Below are positions 17,999-27,324 of a DNA stretch of 64,000 nt, piece after piece. The DNA lies in assembly GCF_000019965.1 (NCBI RefSeq), contig NC_010571.1, positions 2,055,001 through 2,119,000 on the forward strand. The letters run 5' to 3'. The stretch comes from Opitutus terrae PB90-1 (GTDB taxonomy: Bacteria; Verrucomicrobiota; Verrucomicrobiia; Opitutales; Opitutaceae). The stretch's first letter is position 1. Each line of letters starts with the position of its first letter. The notes under the pieces were generated by a model, which saw nothing but the letters and a program-made list of their open reading frames with translations, was not told the origin of the DNA and did no database searches. Position numbers and translations under genes: made by a program.

Positions 17999-20900
17999 TT
18001 ACGGCATCGCGTTCGCGAGCGCTGCGCGCGACGCCGCGCGGGCAAACGATTCGGCGACCGTCACCGCACGAGCGTAGGCCTCGTAGTCTGCGGCCACCTT
18101 GGCCTGGGCCGCGGCGGCGCTTTCCGGCGGCGCCATGCTGGCAGCGGCGATGCTCTCACGCAAAATCGCCTCGCGCGCGCGAACCTGCGCGAACGCGTCG
18201 TCGGCGGGACGGAGGAGCGGTTGCGGCTCGACCGAACGGAGTTCGTCCGAACGCTTCAGCTGTTCGCGCTTCCACTGATTCTGGACGAAAATCGCGTTTT
18301 GCAGCCGTGCCACTGACGTCGCCGTCACATTGATGTTCTGCTTCACCTGCGAGAGGATCGCCTTCAGCCGTACGTAGTCGGCACGCACGAGCTGTTGCAC
18401 GGTGTTGTGCGTGTCGAGATTGGAGCCGAGTTCCCCTGCATCGCCGGGCCGCGCGGTCGCGAGCGGTCGCAGTGATCCGCCCGTGAAGCTTGGCGGCGAT
18501 GATGTATCCGTCGCGCTCGGCGCAGGTGCGGAGGGCGCAACGGGAGTCGCTACGGTGAACGAATTCGTGCTCGCGGGAGTGTCGACGGCCGGCGGCGGCG
18601 TGGCCGTCACCGTCGGGGTCGCCACCGCCGGCGTGCTCGTGGGCGCAGCAGCCGTGACGCCGGCTGCGGGTGCAGTGGCCGGCGCGGAGAACGTCGTTGC
18701 TGCAGCAACGTCAGCAGACGGCGACAGCGAAGTCGCCGTCTGCTGCGTCGCGGACGAGCTGGCTCCGTTGAAGGTGCTGGAACCGGCGAGCTGCGACCCG
18801 GCCGACGCCGGCGCACTGGTGAGCGCGGCGGTGCCTTGTGTCGGGCTGGTGAAAAGAGGAGTCACGGTCGTCGCGGTCGCGGGAGCGCTGGCCATGGCCG
18901 TGGGCGCTGAGCTTGCGGTGTGACTTGCGACCGTGGTGCCAGCGCGTGAGGCGTTGCGCGCGGTCTGCGCCACCTGCGCTGTCTGTGTGGCCTGGTGTGC
19001 GCTCGCAGCACTGGAGGTGCTCGTGTTCGAGGCGACTTGCGACGCCTGAGTGGCGGCTTTCGCGCCCGACTGCGTCGCTGAGGCGGCGACCGTTGCAGCA
19101 CCGGCGGCGGCATCAGCTGCTTTCGCTGCGGAATCGGCCGCGTCTGCCGCGCTGCTGGCGGCATCGGAGGCGGCGTTCGCCGCAGTGCCCGCGGTCTCCG
19201 CGGCCTGAGCCACGGCCTTCGTGGCGGTTGACGCGGCTTCTCCGGCGCTGGCGGCGGTACCCGTGACCGCAACGGCCGCCTTCGTGGCGTTGCTCGCCGC
19301 CGTGGCCGCGGCATCGGCCGCGGTCGCTGCGGCATCGCTCGCAGTCGCCGCAGCGGTGGCCGCCTGATCAGCCGCAGTCGCCGCCACTTCCGCGGCGTTC
19401 GACGCCGCGCCGGTGGCCGAATCCGTTGCCGTCGTCGCGGCGTCGGCGGCGGTGGAGGCGGCCTGAGTTGCGTTGCTCGCCACGGCGTCAACCGATTTTG
19501 CAGCGTTGCTCGCGGCCTGAGTAGCGGTCGAAGCCGCCGAGCCGGCGGCTTTGGTCGCGGACTGTGTGGCCTGGGTTGCCGCGTTCGAGGCGGAGCGGCC
19601 GGCCTGGCTGGCCGTGGTTGCGGCGTTGGCGGCGACGGTCGCGGCTGCGCTGGTGGCCGTGCTGGCGGCTTTGGTCGCGTGATCCGCGGCGGCGGTGGCA
19701 GCGTCCGCTGCTTTCGCGGCCGAGGTGCTCGCGGTCTGCGCGGCTTGCGCAGCGATTTCGGCGGATTGCGTCGCCGCAGAACCGGCGGTGCTGGCCGCGC
19801 TGCTCACGGCGTTGCTCGCGGCCGTGGCCGCGGTCGTCGCGGCTTCGGACGCTTTCGTGGCCGCGGTGGAAGCTGCGGTGGCGGCGTCGGAGGCAGCGGT
19901 CGCGGCCTTCGCGGCGGAATCGGCCGCTACGCTGACCGCGTTGGAAGCGACGTTTGAAGCCGTGCTCGAAACGTTGGTGACGAGATTGCCGGCGCTGGCG
20001 GCGGCATCGACGGCAGTGCTGGCAGCGGTGGCAGCCACGTTGGCGGCCGAAGCCGCTTGCGCGGCGGCGTCGGTGGCGGCCTGGGCGGCGTTCGAGGCTG
20101 CGTGAGATGCATTGCTGGCAGCGGCACCGACGTTCGAGGCTGCGTTGGCGGCCGTGGTGGCTGCGGTGGATGCAGCGTTGCTCGCGTTGCCGGCGGCTTG
20201 TGTGGCGGTCGAAGCCGCGGCGGTCGCGGTTTGCGCGGCATTCGTTGCGGCGCTCGTGGCGGTGTTGGCCGACTGGCTTGCCGCGTTCGAGGCGTTTGCA
20301 GCGGCGTTGCTCGCCACGGTGGCGGCGTTGGCAGCGCTGCCGGCCGCATTCGAGGCGTTCGTGGCCGCATTGTTGGCGGCGTTTGCCGCCGTGGTGGCCG
20401 CGTTCGATGCCGCGTTACTCGCGGTCGTTGCGGCGTTCGTGGCCGCGTCCACCGCATTGCTCGCGGCATTGGAAGCAGTCGATGCAGCTTGCGAGGCTAC
20501 GTTGGACGCCGCCGAGGCGGCGTTGCTCGCCGTGTTGGCCGCGTTCGCGGCGGTGGTCGCGGCATTCGAAGCCGCGTCGGCAGCGTAGCTCGCGGCACCT
20601 GAAGCGGTCTGGGCGGCGTTGCTCGCCGCGGTCGTTGCCGTATTGGCCGCGTTGGCGGCAGCAGTGGCCGCGGTGTTCGCTGCGTTTGATGCGGCTTGAG
20701 AAGCATTGCTCGCAGCATTCGTCGTCGTTTGGGCTGCGTTCGAGGCGGCGTTGCTCGCCGTGCTCGCGGCGTTCGTTGCGGCGGTTGCGGCAGTATTGGC
20801 CGCATTCGTGGCTGCGTTCGCAGCGGTGGTTGCAGCGTCGGCTGCGTTGGAAGCGGCAGTGGTGGCGGTCTGGGCCGCGTTGGACGCCGCATTCGTGGCG

Positions 20901-22885
20901 TTGTTCGCCGCCGCCGTAGCGGTGGTGGCGGCGTTGGCGGCCGTGGTTGCCGCACTTGAAGCGACCTGAGAAGCGTTGCTCGCAGCGTTCGTCGCCGTTT
21001 GGGCTGCGTTCGAGGCGGCGTTGCTCGCCGTGCTCGCGGCGTTCGTTGCGGCGGTTGCGGCAGTATTGGCCGCATTCGTTGCTGCGTTCGCGGCGGTGGT
21101 TGCAGCGTCGGCTGCGTTGGAAGCGGCAGTGGTGGCGGTCTGGGCCGCGTTGGACGCCGCATTCGTGGCGTTGTTCGCCGCCGCCGTAGCGGTGGTGGCG
21201 GCGTTGGCGGCCGTGGTTGCCGCACTTGAAGCGACCTGAGAAGCGTTGCTCGCAGCGTTCGCCGCGGTTTGGGCTGCGTTCGAAGCCGCGTTACCGGCCG
21301 TGCTCGCGGCGTTCGTTGCGGCGGTTGCGGCAGTATTGGCCGCATTCGTTGCTGCGTTCGCAGCAGTGGTTGCGGCGTCGGCCGCGTTGCTCGCCGCTGT
21401 TGTGGCGGTGTTCGCGGCGTTTGTTGCGGCACTGGCGGCGGTGTTCGCCGCATTGGAAGCTGCGGTCGTCGCTGTTTGAGCAGCGGTGGAGGCGGCGTTT
21501 GTTGCAGCGGCGGCTGCGTTCGACGCGGCGCTCGTCGCATTGCTCGCAGCGTTCGTTGCCGTTTGGGCCGCATTCGAAGCCGCGTTAGTCGCTGTGTTCG
21601 CCGCGTTCGTCGCAGCGGTCGCGGCGGTGTTGGCCGCATTCGTGGCCGCGGTCGCAGCGTTGGTTGCTGCGTCAGCGGCGTTGGACGCGGCGGTGGTGGC
21701 GGTCTGGGCTGCGTTGGACGCAGCGTTCGTGGCGTTGCTCGCCGCCGCGGCAGCGGTGGTGGCGGCGTTGGTGGCAGCCGTGGCGGCGGTGTTCGCTGTG
21801 TTCGACGCGGCTTCAGCAGCATTGCTCGCAGCGTTCGTCGCCGTGCTGGCTGCGCTCGTTGCGGCGGTCGTGGCGGTGTTGGCCGCATTCGTGGCCGCGG
21901 TCGCGGCGTTGGTTGCGGCGTCGGCGGCGGTGCTCGCTGCGTTCGACGCGGCTTGAGAAGCGTTGTTCGCAGCGGTCGTTGCCGTTTGGGCGGCATTCGA
22001 CGCCGCCCGCGTCGCCGTGTTGGCCGCATTCGTTGCCGCGGTCGCGGCGTTGGTTGCGGCGTCGGCGGCATTGGAAGCGGCGGTGGCGGCGGTGCTCGCT
22101 GCGTTTGTCGCGACGTTGGCGGCATTGGTCGCCGCGTCGCTGGCGTTGGACGCAGCATTCGTCGCGGTCTGAGCTGCGTTCGTCGCGGCATTCGCCGCAT
22201 TGCTCGCTGCCGTCGTTGCTGTATTGGCCGCATTCGACGCAGCGGTCGCGGCGGTGGTTGCGGCATCGGCGGCATTGGAAGCGGCGGTGGTGGCAGTGCT
22301 CGCTGCGTTCGTTGCGGCGGCGGCCGCATTCGTCGCTGCATCGGCGGCGCTCGCGGCCGCCGTGCTCGCGGTGTTCGCCGCATTCGTGGCCGCGTTGGCA
22401 GCATTGCTTGCCGCGTCGGTCGCTGCACTGGCGGCCGTCGTGGCGCTCTGGGCAGCGTTCGTGGCGGTCGTCGCCGCGTTGCTGGCGGCGCTGACTGCGG
22501 AATTGGCGGCGTTGGCAGCTGCATCAGCAGCATTGGTTGCGTTGCTGGCGGCATTGGTGGCCGCGCTCGCAGCGGTGTTGGCGGCATTGGACGCGGCGGT
22601 CGCTGCCGCATCGGCGGCGTTGTTCGCGGCCTGCGTCGCCTGATTCGCAGCGTTGGCCGCGGAATCCGACGCGTGCTTCGCCGCGTTGGTGGCGGCGTGA
22701 GCTGCGTTGTTCGCGGCGTTGGACGCGGCACGGCTCGCGTTTTTGGCAGCGTTCGTGGCGTTGTTCACGGCTTGCAGCACTCCGCCGGTGGATTGGGCGA
22801 GCGCGGCGGGCGCAAGCAGCGAGGCGATGAGGACGAAAGGAACAGGGCGTGTCTTGACCTTTTTCACGGCGCGGTGCGAAGGCAT
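17999..22885 (-). CDS. Giant secreted alanine-heptad repeat protein
   Basis: 1628 residues. A basic N-terminus and hydrophobic stretch (VPFVLIASLLAPAALAQ) look like a signal peptide. From about residue 35 to about 1330 the chain is nearly all Ala with Asn, Thr, Ser, Asp and Gln, in a heptad of type AA-x-N-AA-x, e.g. AASNAAD, AATNAAT, AATNAAN. Ala thus falls on positions g, a, d and e of a helical heptad with polar residues outside, the pattern of an alanine-core coiled coil. A Pro/Thr/Ala-rich linker follows (about 1340-1470), then a charged helical C-terminal domain (about 1480-1628) ending with VAADYEAYARAV. No known domain is recognised. The strand choice rests on the signal peptide and the C-terminal domain. 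A role as surface stalk or periplasmic spacer is inference. A 270-bp internal tandem duplication is present. Confidence 0.8.
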   Translation of the reverse strand: MPSHRAVKKVKTRPVPFVLIASLLAPAALAQSTGGVLQAVNNATNAAKNASRAASNAANNAAHAATNAAKHASDSAANAANQATQAANNAADAAATAASNAANTAASAATNAASNATNAADAAANAANSAVSAASNAATTATNAAQSATTAASAATDAASNAANAATNAANTASTAAASAADAATNAAAAATNAASTATTAASNAADAATTAATAASNAANTATTAASNAANAATNAAQTATNAASNASDAATNAANVATNAASTAATAASNAADAATNAATAATNAANTATRAASNAAQTATTAANNASQAASNAASTAADAATNAATAATNAANTATTAATSAASTATNAASNAAEAASNTANTAATAATNAATTAAAAASNATNAASNAAQTATTAASNAADAATNAATAATNAANTAATAATNAANTATNAASNAAQTATNAASNATSAASNAAAAATNAASTAAQTATTAASNAANTAASAATNAANTATTAASNAADAATTAANAATNAANTAATAATNAASTAGNAASNAAQTAANAASNASQVASSAATTAANAATTATAAANNATNAASNAAQTATTAASNAADAATTAANAATNAANTAATAATNAASTASNAASNAAQTATNAASNASQVASSAATTAANAATTATAAANNATNAASNAAQTATTAASNAADAATTAANAATNAANTAATAATNAASTASNAASNAAQTTTNAASNASQAASNAANTAATAAANAANTATTAASNAAQTASGAASYAADAASNAATTAANAANTASNAASAASNVASQAASTASNAASNAVDAATNAATTASNAASNAATTAANAANNAATNASNAAGSAANAATVASNAAANASNAASQSANTATSAATNAAQTATAAASTATQAAGNASNAASTAATTAANAASNVGAAASNASHAASNAAQAATDAAAQAASAANVAATAASTAVDAAASAGNLVTNVSSTASNVASNAVSVAADSAAKAATAASDAATAASTAATKASEAATTAATAASNAVSSAASTAGSAATQSAEIAAQAAQTASTSAAKAADAATAAADHATKAASTATSAAATVAANAATTASQAGRSASNAATQATQSATKAAGSAASTATQAASNAAKSVDAVASNATQAASTAADAATTATDSATGAASNAAEVAATAADQAATAAATASDAAATAADAAATAASNATKAAVAVTGTAASAGEAASTATKAVAQAAETAGTAANAASDAASSAADAADSAAKAADAAAGAATVAASATQSGAKAATQASQVASNTSTSSAASAHQATQTAQVAQTARNASRAGTTVASHTASSAPTAMASAPATATTVTPLFTSPTQGTAALTSAPASAGSQLAGSSTFNGASSSATQQTATSLSPSADVAAATTFSAPATAPAAGVTAAAPTSTPAVATPTVTATPPPAVDTPASTNSFTVATPVAPSAPAPSATDTSSPPSFTGGSLRPLATARPGDAGELGSNLDTHNTVQQLVRADYVRLKAILSQVKQNINVTATSVARLQNAIFVQNQWKREQLKRSDELRSVEPQPLLRPADDAFAQVRAREAILRESIAAASMAPPESAAAAQAKVAADYEAYARAVTVAESFARAASRAALANAMP
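20701..21420. repeat. Tandem 270-bp repeat inside the alanine-heptad gene
   Basis: Bases 20701-20970 and 20971-21240 are nearly identical over 270 bp (90 codons), and the first half of a third copy follows from 21241, fading after about 21390. The unit boundary is marked by AAGCRTTGCTCGCAGCRTTC at 20701, 20971 and 21241. Because 270 is a multiple of 21, the duplication keeps both the reading frame and a near-heptad register. Confidence 0.85.
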
Positions 22886-23251
22886 TCGCGATAAGACCTC
22901 CGGGTCCTCATCAGTTCAGGCAAAAGATTCGGGCTCACCCGAGTAGGCGTGGCGCCGCAAAACCGTCGGTCCTCCGCAGCGCGCAACGCACGATGGGCGA
23001 CAGGAACCCGAGCGTGCGGGTCTCCATGAAGATACGCGGCGTCGAAGCGCACCGCCGCACGGCCGAGAACAGCGGAGAGGAATTTTACCGGATGGGCCCG
23101 AGCAGCCGCTCCGGGAGGTGATTCGGACATCGCCCCATCGTTCCCGGTGAGGAGTAATCTCCCCGGTCCCAAAGGTCGGCCACCGATACGGGCCGGAGTG
23201 TTCGACCGTTTAGGTTTTGCCCTGCAGACCCAGGCGAAGTTGGCTGGAGCG
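22886..23251. other. Divergent intergenic region
   Basis: 366 bp between the divergently transcribed alanine-heptad gene and the serine hydrolase gene. It must contain promoters for both. I see no RNA gene, strong palindrome or convincing small open frame. A GGAG ribosome site lies just before the hydrolase ATG at 23252. Confidence 0.4.
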
Positions 23252-24532
23252 ATGAATGTGATTTCGTTCGCTCGGTTGCCGGCCGTGCTGCTGGCCGGGA
23301 TGATCGCGCTGGTGTCGTTGACGCCGGTGCCCGCCGTGGAGCCCTCGCCGGCTGCGGCGCTCGGCTTCGACCCGGCGCGGTTGCAGCGACTCGATGCCGC
23401 GGTGCAGGACAACATCGATGCCGGCCGGCTGGCGGGCGCGGTGGTGTTGATCACCCGCGACGGGAAACCTGCGCAGTTGAAGGCCTACGGGCTGCAGGAC
23501 CTCGAGCGGCACAAGCCGATGCAAACCGACGCGATCTTCCGGATCGCCTCGATGAGCAAGGCCGTGACGACGGTCGCGGTGATGATCCTTTACGAGGAGG
23601 GCCATTTCATGCTGCGCGATCCGCTCTCGAAATATCTGCCGGCGTTCGCGAACTCCGTCGTGGCGGTGCCGCCGCCGGCCGGATCGCCGGCGGACGTGAG
23701 CTACGTCACCGAAAAAGCGAAGCGGCCGATTCAGATCCGCGATTTGCTAACCCATACGGCGGGGCTGACCTACGGCTACGATCTCGCGGCGGATGCCTAC
23801 AAGGCGGCGAAGTTGCAGGGCTGGTATTTCGCCGATCGCGACGAGACGATCGGGCAGGCGATCGACCGGCTCGCGACGCTGCCGCTGCACGGCCAGCCGG
23901 GCGAGAGCTGGCAGTACGGCTACAGCACGGATGTGCTGGGCCGGCTCGTCGAAGTGGTGTCGGGCCAGCCGCTCGACCGGTTCATCGAGGAGCGGATCTG
24001 CCGTCCGCTTGGCTTGAAAGACACATGCTTCTTTCTGCCACCGGAAAAGGCGGACCGGTTGGCGAACGTTTACGGAATCGAGAACGGCAAGCTGGTGTTG
24101 CGGGAAACCGCGGAGACGAGTGCCTATGTGCACGGCCCGCGGAAATGTTTCTCCGGCGGCGCCGGGCTGCTCTCGACGATCACCGACTACGGCCGGTTCC
24201 TCCAGATGTTGCTGAACGGCGGCGAACTCGACGGCGTGCGCGTCCTCAGCCCAAAGACGGTGGAGCTGATGCACGCAAACCACACCGGAGACAAATACCG
24301 GCGGGACACGAGCGCGTTCGGGCTTGGGTTCTGGGTGAACGACGATCCCGGTTTCTACGGCGAGCTCAGCAGCGCGGGCGCGTATGGCTGGGGCAGCGCC
24401 TACTATCCTCAGTATGTCGTCGATCCGAAGGAGCGGATGGTTGCGATCCTCATGACGCAGCTGATGCCCGCGGGCGGACTCAACCTAAACCAACAGTTCA
24501 AGGTGCTCACCTATCAGGCGCTGGTGAAGTGA
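23252..24532 (+). CDS. Secreted serine hydrolase, beta-lactamase (class C/esterase) family
   Basis: 426 residues. An N-terminal signal peptide (hydrophobic LPAVLLAGMIALVSL) precedes a Beta-lactamase-fold domain. The catalytic SxxK is SMSK within FRIASMSKAVTTVAV, followed by HTAGLTYGYD and the YxN-equivalent YGYSTDVLG; the third box region is GWGSAYYPQYVVDPKE. The protein is closest in pattern to EstB-type esterases and uncharacterised serine hydrolases rather than resistance enzymes; the missing strict YxN and KTG motifs support that. ATG 23252 is preferred since it gives the signal peptide directly and has a GGAG ribosome site 6 nt upstream. Confidence 0.9.
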   Translation: MNVISFARLPAVLLAGMIALVSLTPVPAVEPSPAAALGFDPARLQRLDAAVQDNIDAGRLAGAVVLITRDGKPAQLKAYGLQDLERHKPMQTDAIFRIASMSKAVTTVAVMILYEEGHFMLRDPLSKYLPAFANSVVAVPPPAGSPADVSYVTEKAKRPIQIRDLLTHTAGLTYGYDLAADAYKAAKLQGWYFADRDETIGQAIDRLATLPLHGQPGESWQYGYSTDVLGRLVEVVSGQPLDRFIEERICRPLGLKDTCFFLPPEKADRLANVYGIENGKLVLRETAETSAYVHGPRKCFSGGAGLLSTITDYGRFLQMLLNGGELDGVRVLSPKTVELMHANHTGDKYRRDTSAFGLGFWVNDDPGFYGELSSAGAYGWGSAYYPQYVVDPKERMVAILMTQLMPAGGLNLNQQFKVLTYQALVK

Positions 24533-24536
24533 GGGG

Positions 24537-24590
24537 CGAGAGCCTAGGGCTCAGGGTCTAGAGCTGAGAGCGCAAAGCCAAGAGCAGCGG
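24537..24590. repeat. Dispersed repeat family A, copy 2
   Basis: Just past the hydrolase stop: GAGAGCCTAGGGCTCAGGG, then GTCTAGAGCTGAGAGCGCAA. The theme matches the copies at 12001-12063, 30270-30319 and 48614-48645. Confidence 0.6.
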
Positions 24591-24703
24591 TCTGGCTCGT
24601 CGGTGCTGATCGCGGGCTGACGCAGCCCTGGAGGTGCCGCACCGGATGGTCGCAATACGAACATCGGTCAGGTCCGCGCGGCGTCAGCGACTACGGCGCC
24701 GCG

Positions 24704-25549
24704 CTAGAACTTGTAGGTCGCCAGCCCGCCGAGACCGAGCTCGGGGCTCGCGTCGTTGAATCCCACGAGCCCGAAGCCGACGAGGGTCCAGCGATCGTTA
24801 GGGCTGGTGGCGATGAAACCGATGAGATTGCTGCCAGGATCGGCGCCGGCGAGCGTGCGGCTCTGCCAGTCGTAGGCCGCGCCGACGACCGCCTTGCCGC
24901 CGGCCATCGCGTAGGCGGCACCCGCGGTCGCGAACGGGCCGTCCTTCAGCGGATTCGTCGCGTTGCTGCCCATGAAACGGTATCCGAGCGTGGCGAAAAC
25001 GGTCACCTGGCCGAAGGTCTGGCTGAGATCCGTCTGCACGTAGTAGTCGGTTTCGCCGCTGCCGAGGCCCTTGTCTTCGTCCGCCGTGGGCAGCTTTACC
25101 CGACCGGTTAGGTCGACCTTCACGTCGCCCGGCACGTCGTGCGCGTGAAACGTCGCGGCGAGCGACGTGTCGCCGATGCCGGATTCTGTCGACGAAGTCG
25201 GGCGCGGCGCGCCGCCGACGGGCGCGGAGCCGCTGGCGATATTGGCGGGACCTTTGATGCTGAGCCACGAGAAGGCCGCCTTGAGCGACCAGCGCGGCAG
25301 GTCGTAGGAAACGTTGACGGGCACGGACCAGAGCTCCGTGTCCTGCGTGAAGCCGAAATCGCCGCGAATGTAGCTGAAACCCGAACCGAGCTTCACGACC
25401 GCAGGCGGCGTGGTGGTGACAGCGGGCGCGGGCGTCGCCGTGGCGGAGGGCGTCGCCGGCGCCGAGTCGGCCGGCGGCTGGGTTTGGCCCAAGGCGCTCG
25501 CGCTTGTGAGCGTCAGGACAGTGAGGATGGAGCGGGGGAGGTTTTTCAT
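24704..25549 (-). CDS. Outer-membrane beta-barrel-like protein of unknown function
   Basis: 281 residues. It starts with a signal peptide (LPRSILTVLTLTSASALGQ), then a Pro/Ala/Thr-rich linker (residues 20-50), then alternating hydrophobic/polar beta strands such as GSGFSYIRGDFGFTQDTELW, VTVFATLGYRFMGS and RWTLVGFGLVGFND, and a final LGGLATYKF with terminal Phe, the usual outer-membrane insertion signal. It lacks a family I can name; transporter-like barrel domains of this size occur in Gram-negative bacteria. ATG 25549 is chosen for the signal peptide; the longer frame to 25699 is not supported. Confidence 0.8.
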   Translation of the reverse strand: MKNLPRSILTVLTLTSASALGQTQPPADSAPATPSATATPAPAVTTTPPAVVKLGSGFSYIRGDFGFTQDTELWSVPVNVSYDLPRWSLKAAFSWLSIKGPANIASGSAPVGGAPRPTSSTESGIGDTSLAATFHAHDVPGDVKVDLTGRVKLPTADEDKGLGSGETDYYVQTDLSQTFGQVTVFATLGYRFMGSNATNPLKDGPFATAGAAYAMAGGKAVVGAAYDWQSRTLAGADPGSNLIGFIATSPNDRWTLVGFGLVGFNDASPELGLGGLATYKF

Positions 25550-25652
25550 AGCGGAGGAGGGGAGCCCCGGAGTGAGGGTGAAGGCGCCCCGGGGAGCCGA
25601 TACTCCCCGAGGCGGGTCGTTGAAGAGCAGGAAGGATGGCCAGAGCTCAGCC

Positions 25653-25790
25653 TTAAGGTTGCGCCGTGCTTTGAACCGCATTTTGCGATGCGGTTTCAAC
25701 CGAAGCGACGGCTTGAGCGTAAGCCTCGTAGTCGGAAGCGAGTTTCAGCTGCGTGGCGGCTATCGGGGAAACCCGCAGGCTGACACCGAT
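25653..25790 (-). pseudogene. Possible remnant with the C-terminal motif of the alanine-heptad protein
   Basis: The last 32 codons of this frame read QLKLASDYEAYAQAVASVET followed by a Ser/Ala/Gln tail. They closely match the very end of the giant alanine-heptad protein, AQAKVAADYEAYARAVTVAE. The frame is open back to 25910, but the 5' part overlaps the 3' end of the PQQ-propeller gene in another frame and looks non-coding. I therefore read it as the 3' end of a decayed paralogue, or else a very short gene. The boundary at 25790 is approximate. Confidence 0.45.
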
Positions 25791-25827
25791 CAACGATCGT
25801 CCGGCCGGCTGGCCGGCTTCGCTAGTT

Positions 25828-27324
25828 TCAGCGGCTTGCGCTGCGAGATGGCTGCGCGGGGAGCGCGGGCGCCGTCGCGCCCACCGAAAACGCAAGCAGG
25901 GTACCGTCAACGGCGGCGCCGATGAGTTTCCCCTCAGTTAGCAGCAGCGAGCCGGTAAAACCGCTGAACCCGCCGCGCGGGCCGTCGGGCACGACATGAC
26001 GCCAGAGCGGCGCGCCGGTCTGGCGGTTCAAGGCGACGATCGCGCCGATATGCTTGAGCACGGTGCCGGCGATGTTTTGGCCCGCCGTTGCGGCGAAAAC
26101 GGTTCCGCCGGAGACCACCGGCGTGCCCCACGACAAACCGCCGACGTCCGTGGCCCATTTTTGTTCGCCCGTCCGCGGATCCAACGCGCTCACCCGGCGA
26201 TAGTCCGATCCGCCGAGGTAAAGTATGCCGTCGACCACGCGCGGCGTCGATTCCACCCACGAGAACCAGAACGTGTTTCGCCAGGCCACACGACCTGAAC
26301 GGTCGAGCCCGTAGAGCAGGTAATCACGTGCGCCGACGACGATCCGGTCGCCGATCACCACCGGCGTGGAAACCACCGCGCCACCCAGGGTGGTGCGCAT
26401 CGATTCGCGCCGGCTGCGGCGATCGAGGGTGATCACCGTGCCGTCGAAGGTGCCGACGAGGAGGTCGTTGCCGTCAAGACCGAGTGGGGCGTAGATCGGT
26501 GCGCGGGCGTCGTAGCGCCAGATCGGGCGGCCGTTGCGGGCGCGGATCGCATGCACGCCTCCATCGGGCGAGCCAACGTAGAGCACGCCTTTCGTGTCGA
26601 TCACCGGCGCCGCGGCGCGGTGATTGAACGTGGGGTTTTCCGGGAGGCTCGCCCCCGCGGGAAGCAGGGGCGTTCGCCAGCGGAGCGTGCCGTCGAGCCG
26701 CGAGAGCGCGACCAACTCGGCGTGAGCATCAAGCACATAAACGGAATCCTGCGTCGCCAATGGCGCGCCGTAGAGCGCGCGCGATCCCGTCCATGTCCAC
26801 ACCTCGCTGCCGTCGGTGGCGCGCAGCGCGTGGACCTTGCCATCGATCGCGGCGACATAGACGAATTCCGCAAAGCCCGCGGGACTGGCCCACACGCCGG
26901 CGTCGAGCTTCCGCGTCCACGTCGGAGCCGGCGCGGCGGGATAGACCGGCTCGGGCGGAGGCGGAGTGAACTCGCCGCCGCGGCGCAACTCGACGCGCAG
27001 TTTCGCGGGCCCGAAGGTGCCGGTCAGCCGGTCGTCCGCGAGCGAGAGCGAAAGATCGAGCGGGCGGAGCGTGAATGCGGATCCGTGGATGTCCGCTGCG
27101 CCGAAGTTCGCGCTGTGCAGGAACATTGCGGGGAAGTGTACGCTGACGAGCACGCCGTCGGAGGTGGACGTGAATGCGAGGCCGAACTCCGTCCGCGTAT
27201 TTGGGGCGATGATTTCGCCGGTCCAGACGCCTTCGAACACTGGCGTTGCGACGTCGGCGGGTGCGGCGAGCGCGAGGCCGGCGCAGCCACAGACGAACAA
27301 GAGAAAACGCAGAGCCAGGGCCAT
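25828..27324 (-). CDS. Secreted PQQ-like beta-propeller protein
   Basis: 498 residues. A signal peptide (MALALRFLLFVCGCAGLALA) is followed by a beta-rich N-terminal domain (about 25-125; VWTGEI...LRVELRRGG) and a PQQ-type propeller of seven or so blades, with repeated units such as VHALRATDGSEVWTW, VVALNRQTGAPLWRH and VSALDPRTGEQKWATDVG. These blades resemble BamB and quinoprotein propellers; there is no sign of the dehydrogenase active site, so a binding or scaffolding role is more likely. ATG 27324 gives the signal peptide; the longer frame to 27543 adds 73 residues with no support. Confidence 0.9.
   Translation of the reverse strand: MALALRFLLFVCGCAGLALAAPADVATPVFEGVWTGEIIAPNTRTEFGLAFTSTSDGVLVSVHFPAMFLHSANFGAADIHGSAFTLRPLDLSLSLADDRLTGTFGPAKLRVELRRGGEFTPPPPEPVYPAAPAPTWTRKLDAGVWASPAGFAEFVYVAAIDGKVHALRATDGSEVWTWTGSRALYGAPLATQDSVYVLDAHAELVALSRLDGTLRWRTPLLPAGASLPENPTFNHRAAAPVIDTKGVLYVGSPDGGVHAIRARNGRPIWRYDARAPIYAPLGLDGNDLLVGTFDGTVITLDRRSRRESMRTTLGGAVVSTPVVIGDRIVVGARDYLLYGLDRSGRVAWRNTFWFSWVESTPRVVDGILYLGGSDYRRVSALDPRTGEQKWATDVGGLSWGTPVVSGGTVFAATAGQNIAGTVLKHIGAIVALNRQTGAPLWRHVVPDGPRGGFSGFTGSLLLTEGKLIGAAVDGTLLAFSVGATAPALPAQPSRSASR

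Noticed and set aside
19695-22946. Long open frames on the plus strand through the alanine-heptad gene (e.g. 20057-20602, 21269-22894, 22200-22643)
   Set aside because: They are reverse-frame readings of an Ala-rich repeat that uses GCN/AAC codons and so avoids stops in other frames. They lack starts with ribosome sites, signal peptides or domains; the minus frame has both a signal peptide and an ordinary C-terminal domain.
22864-23454. 196-residue minus-strand frame upstream of the serine hydrolase
   Set aside because: Mostly antisense to the hydrolase signal-peptide region and the intergenic space; no domain or start signal.
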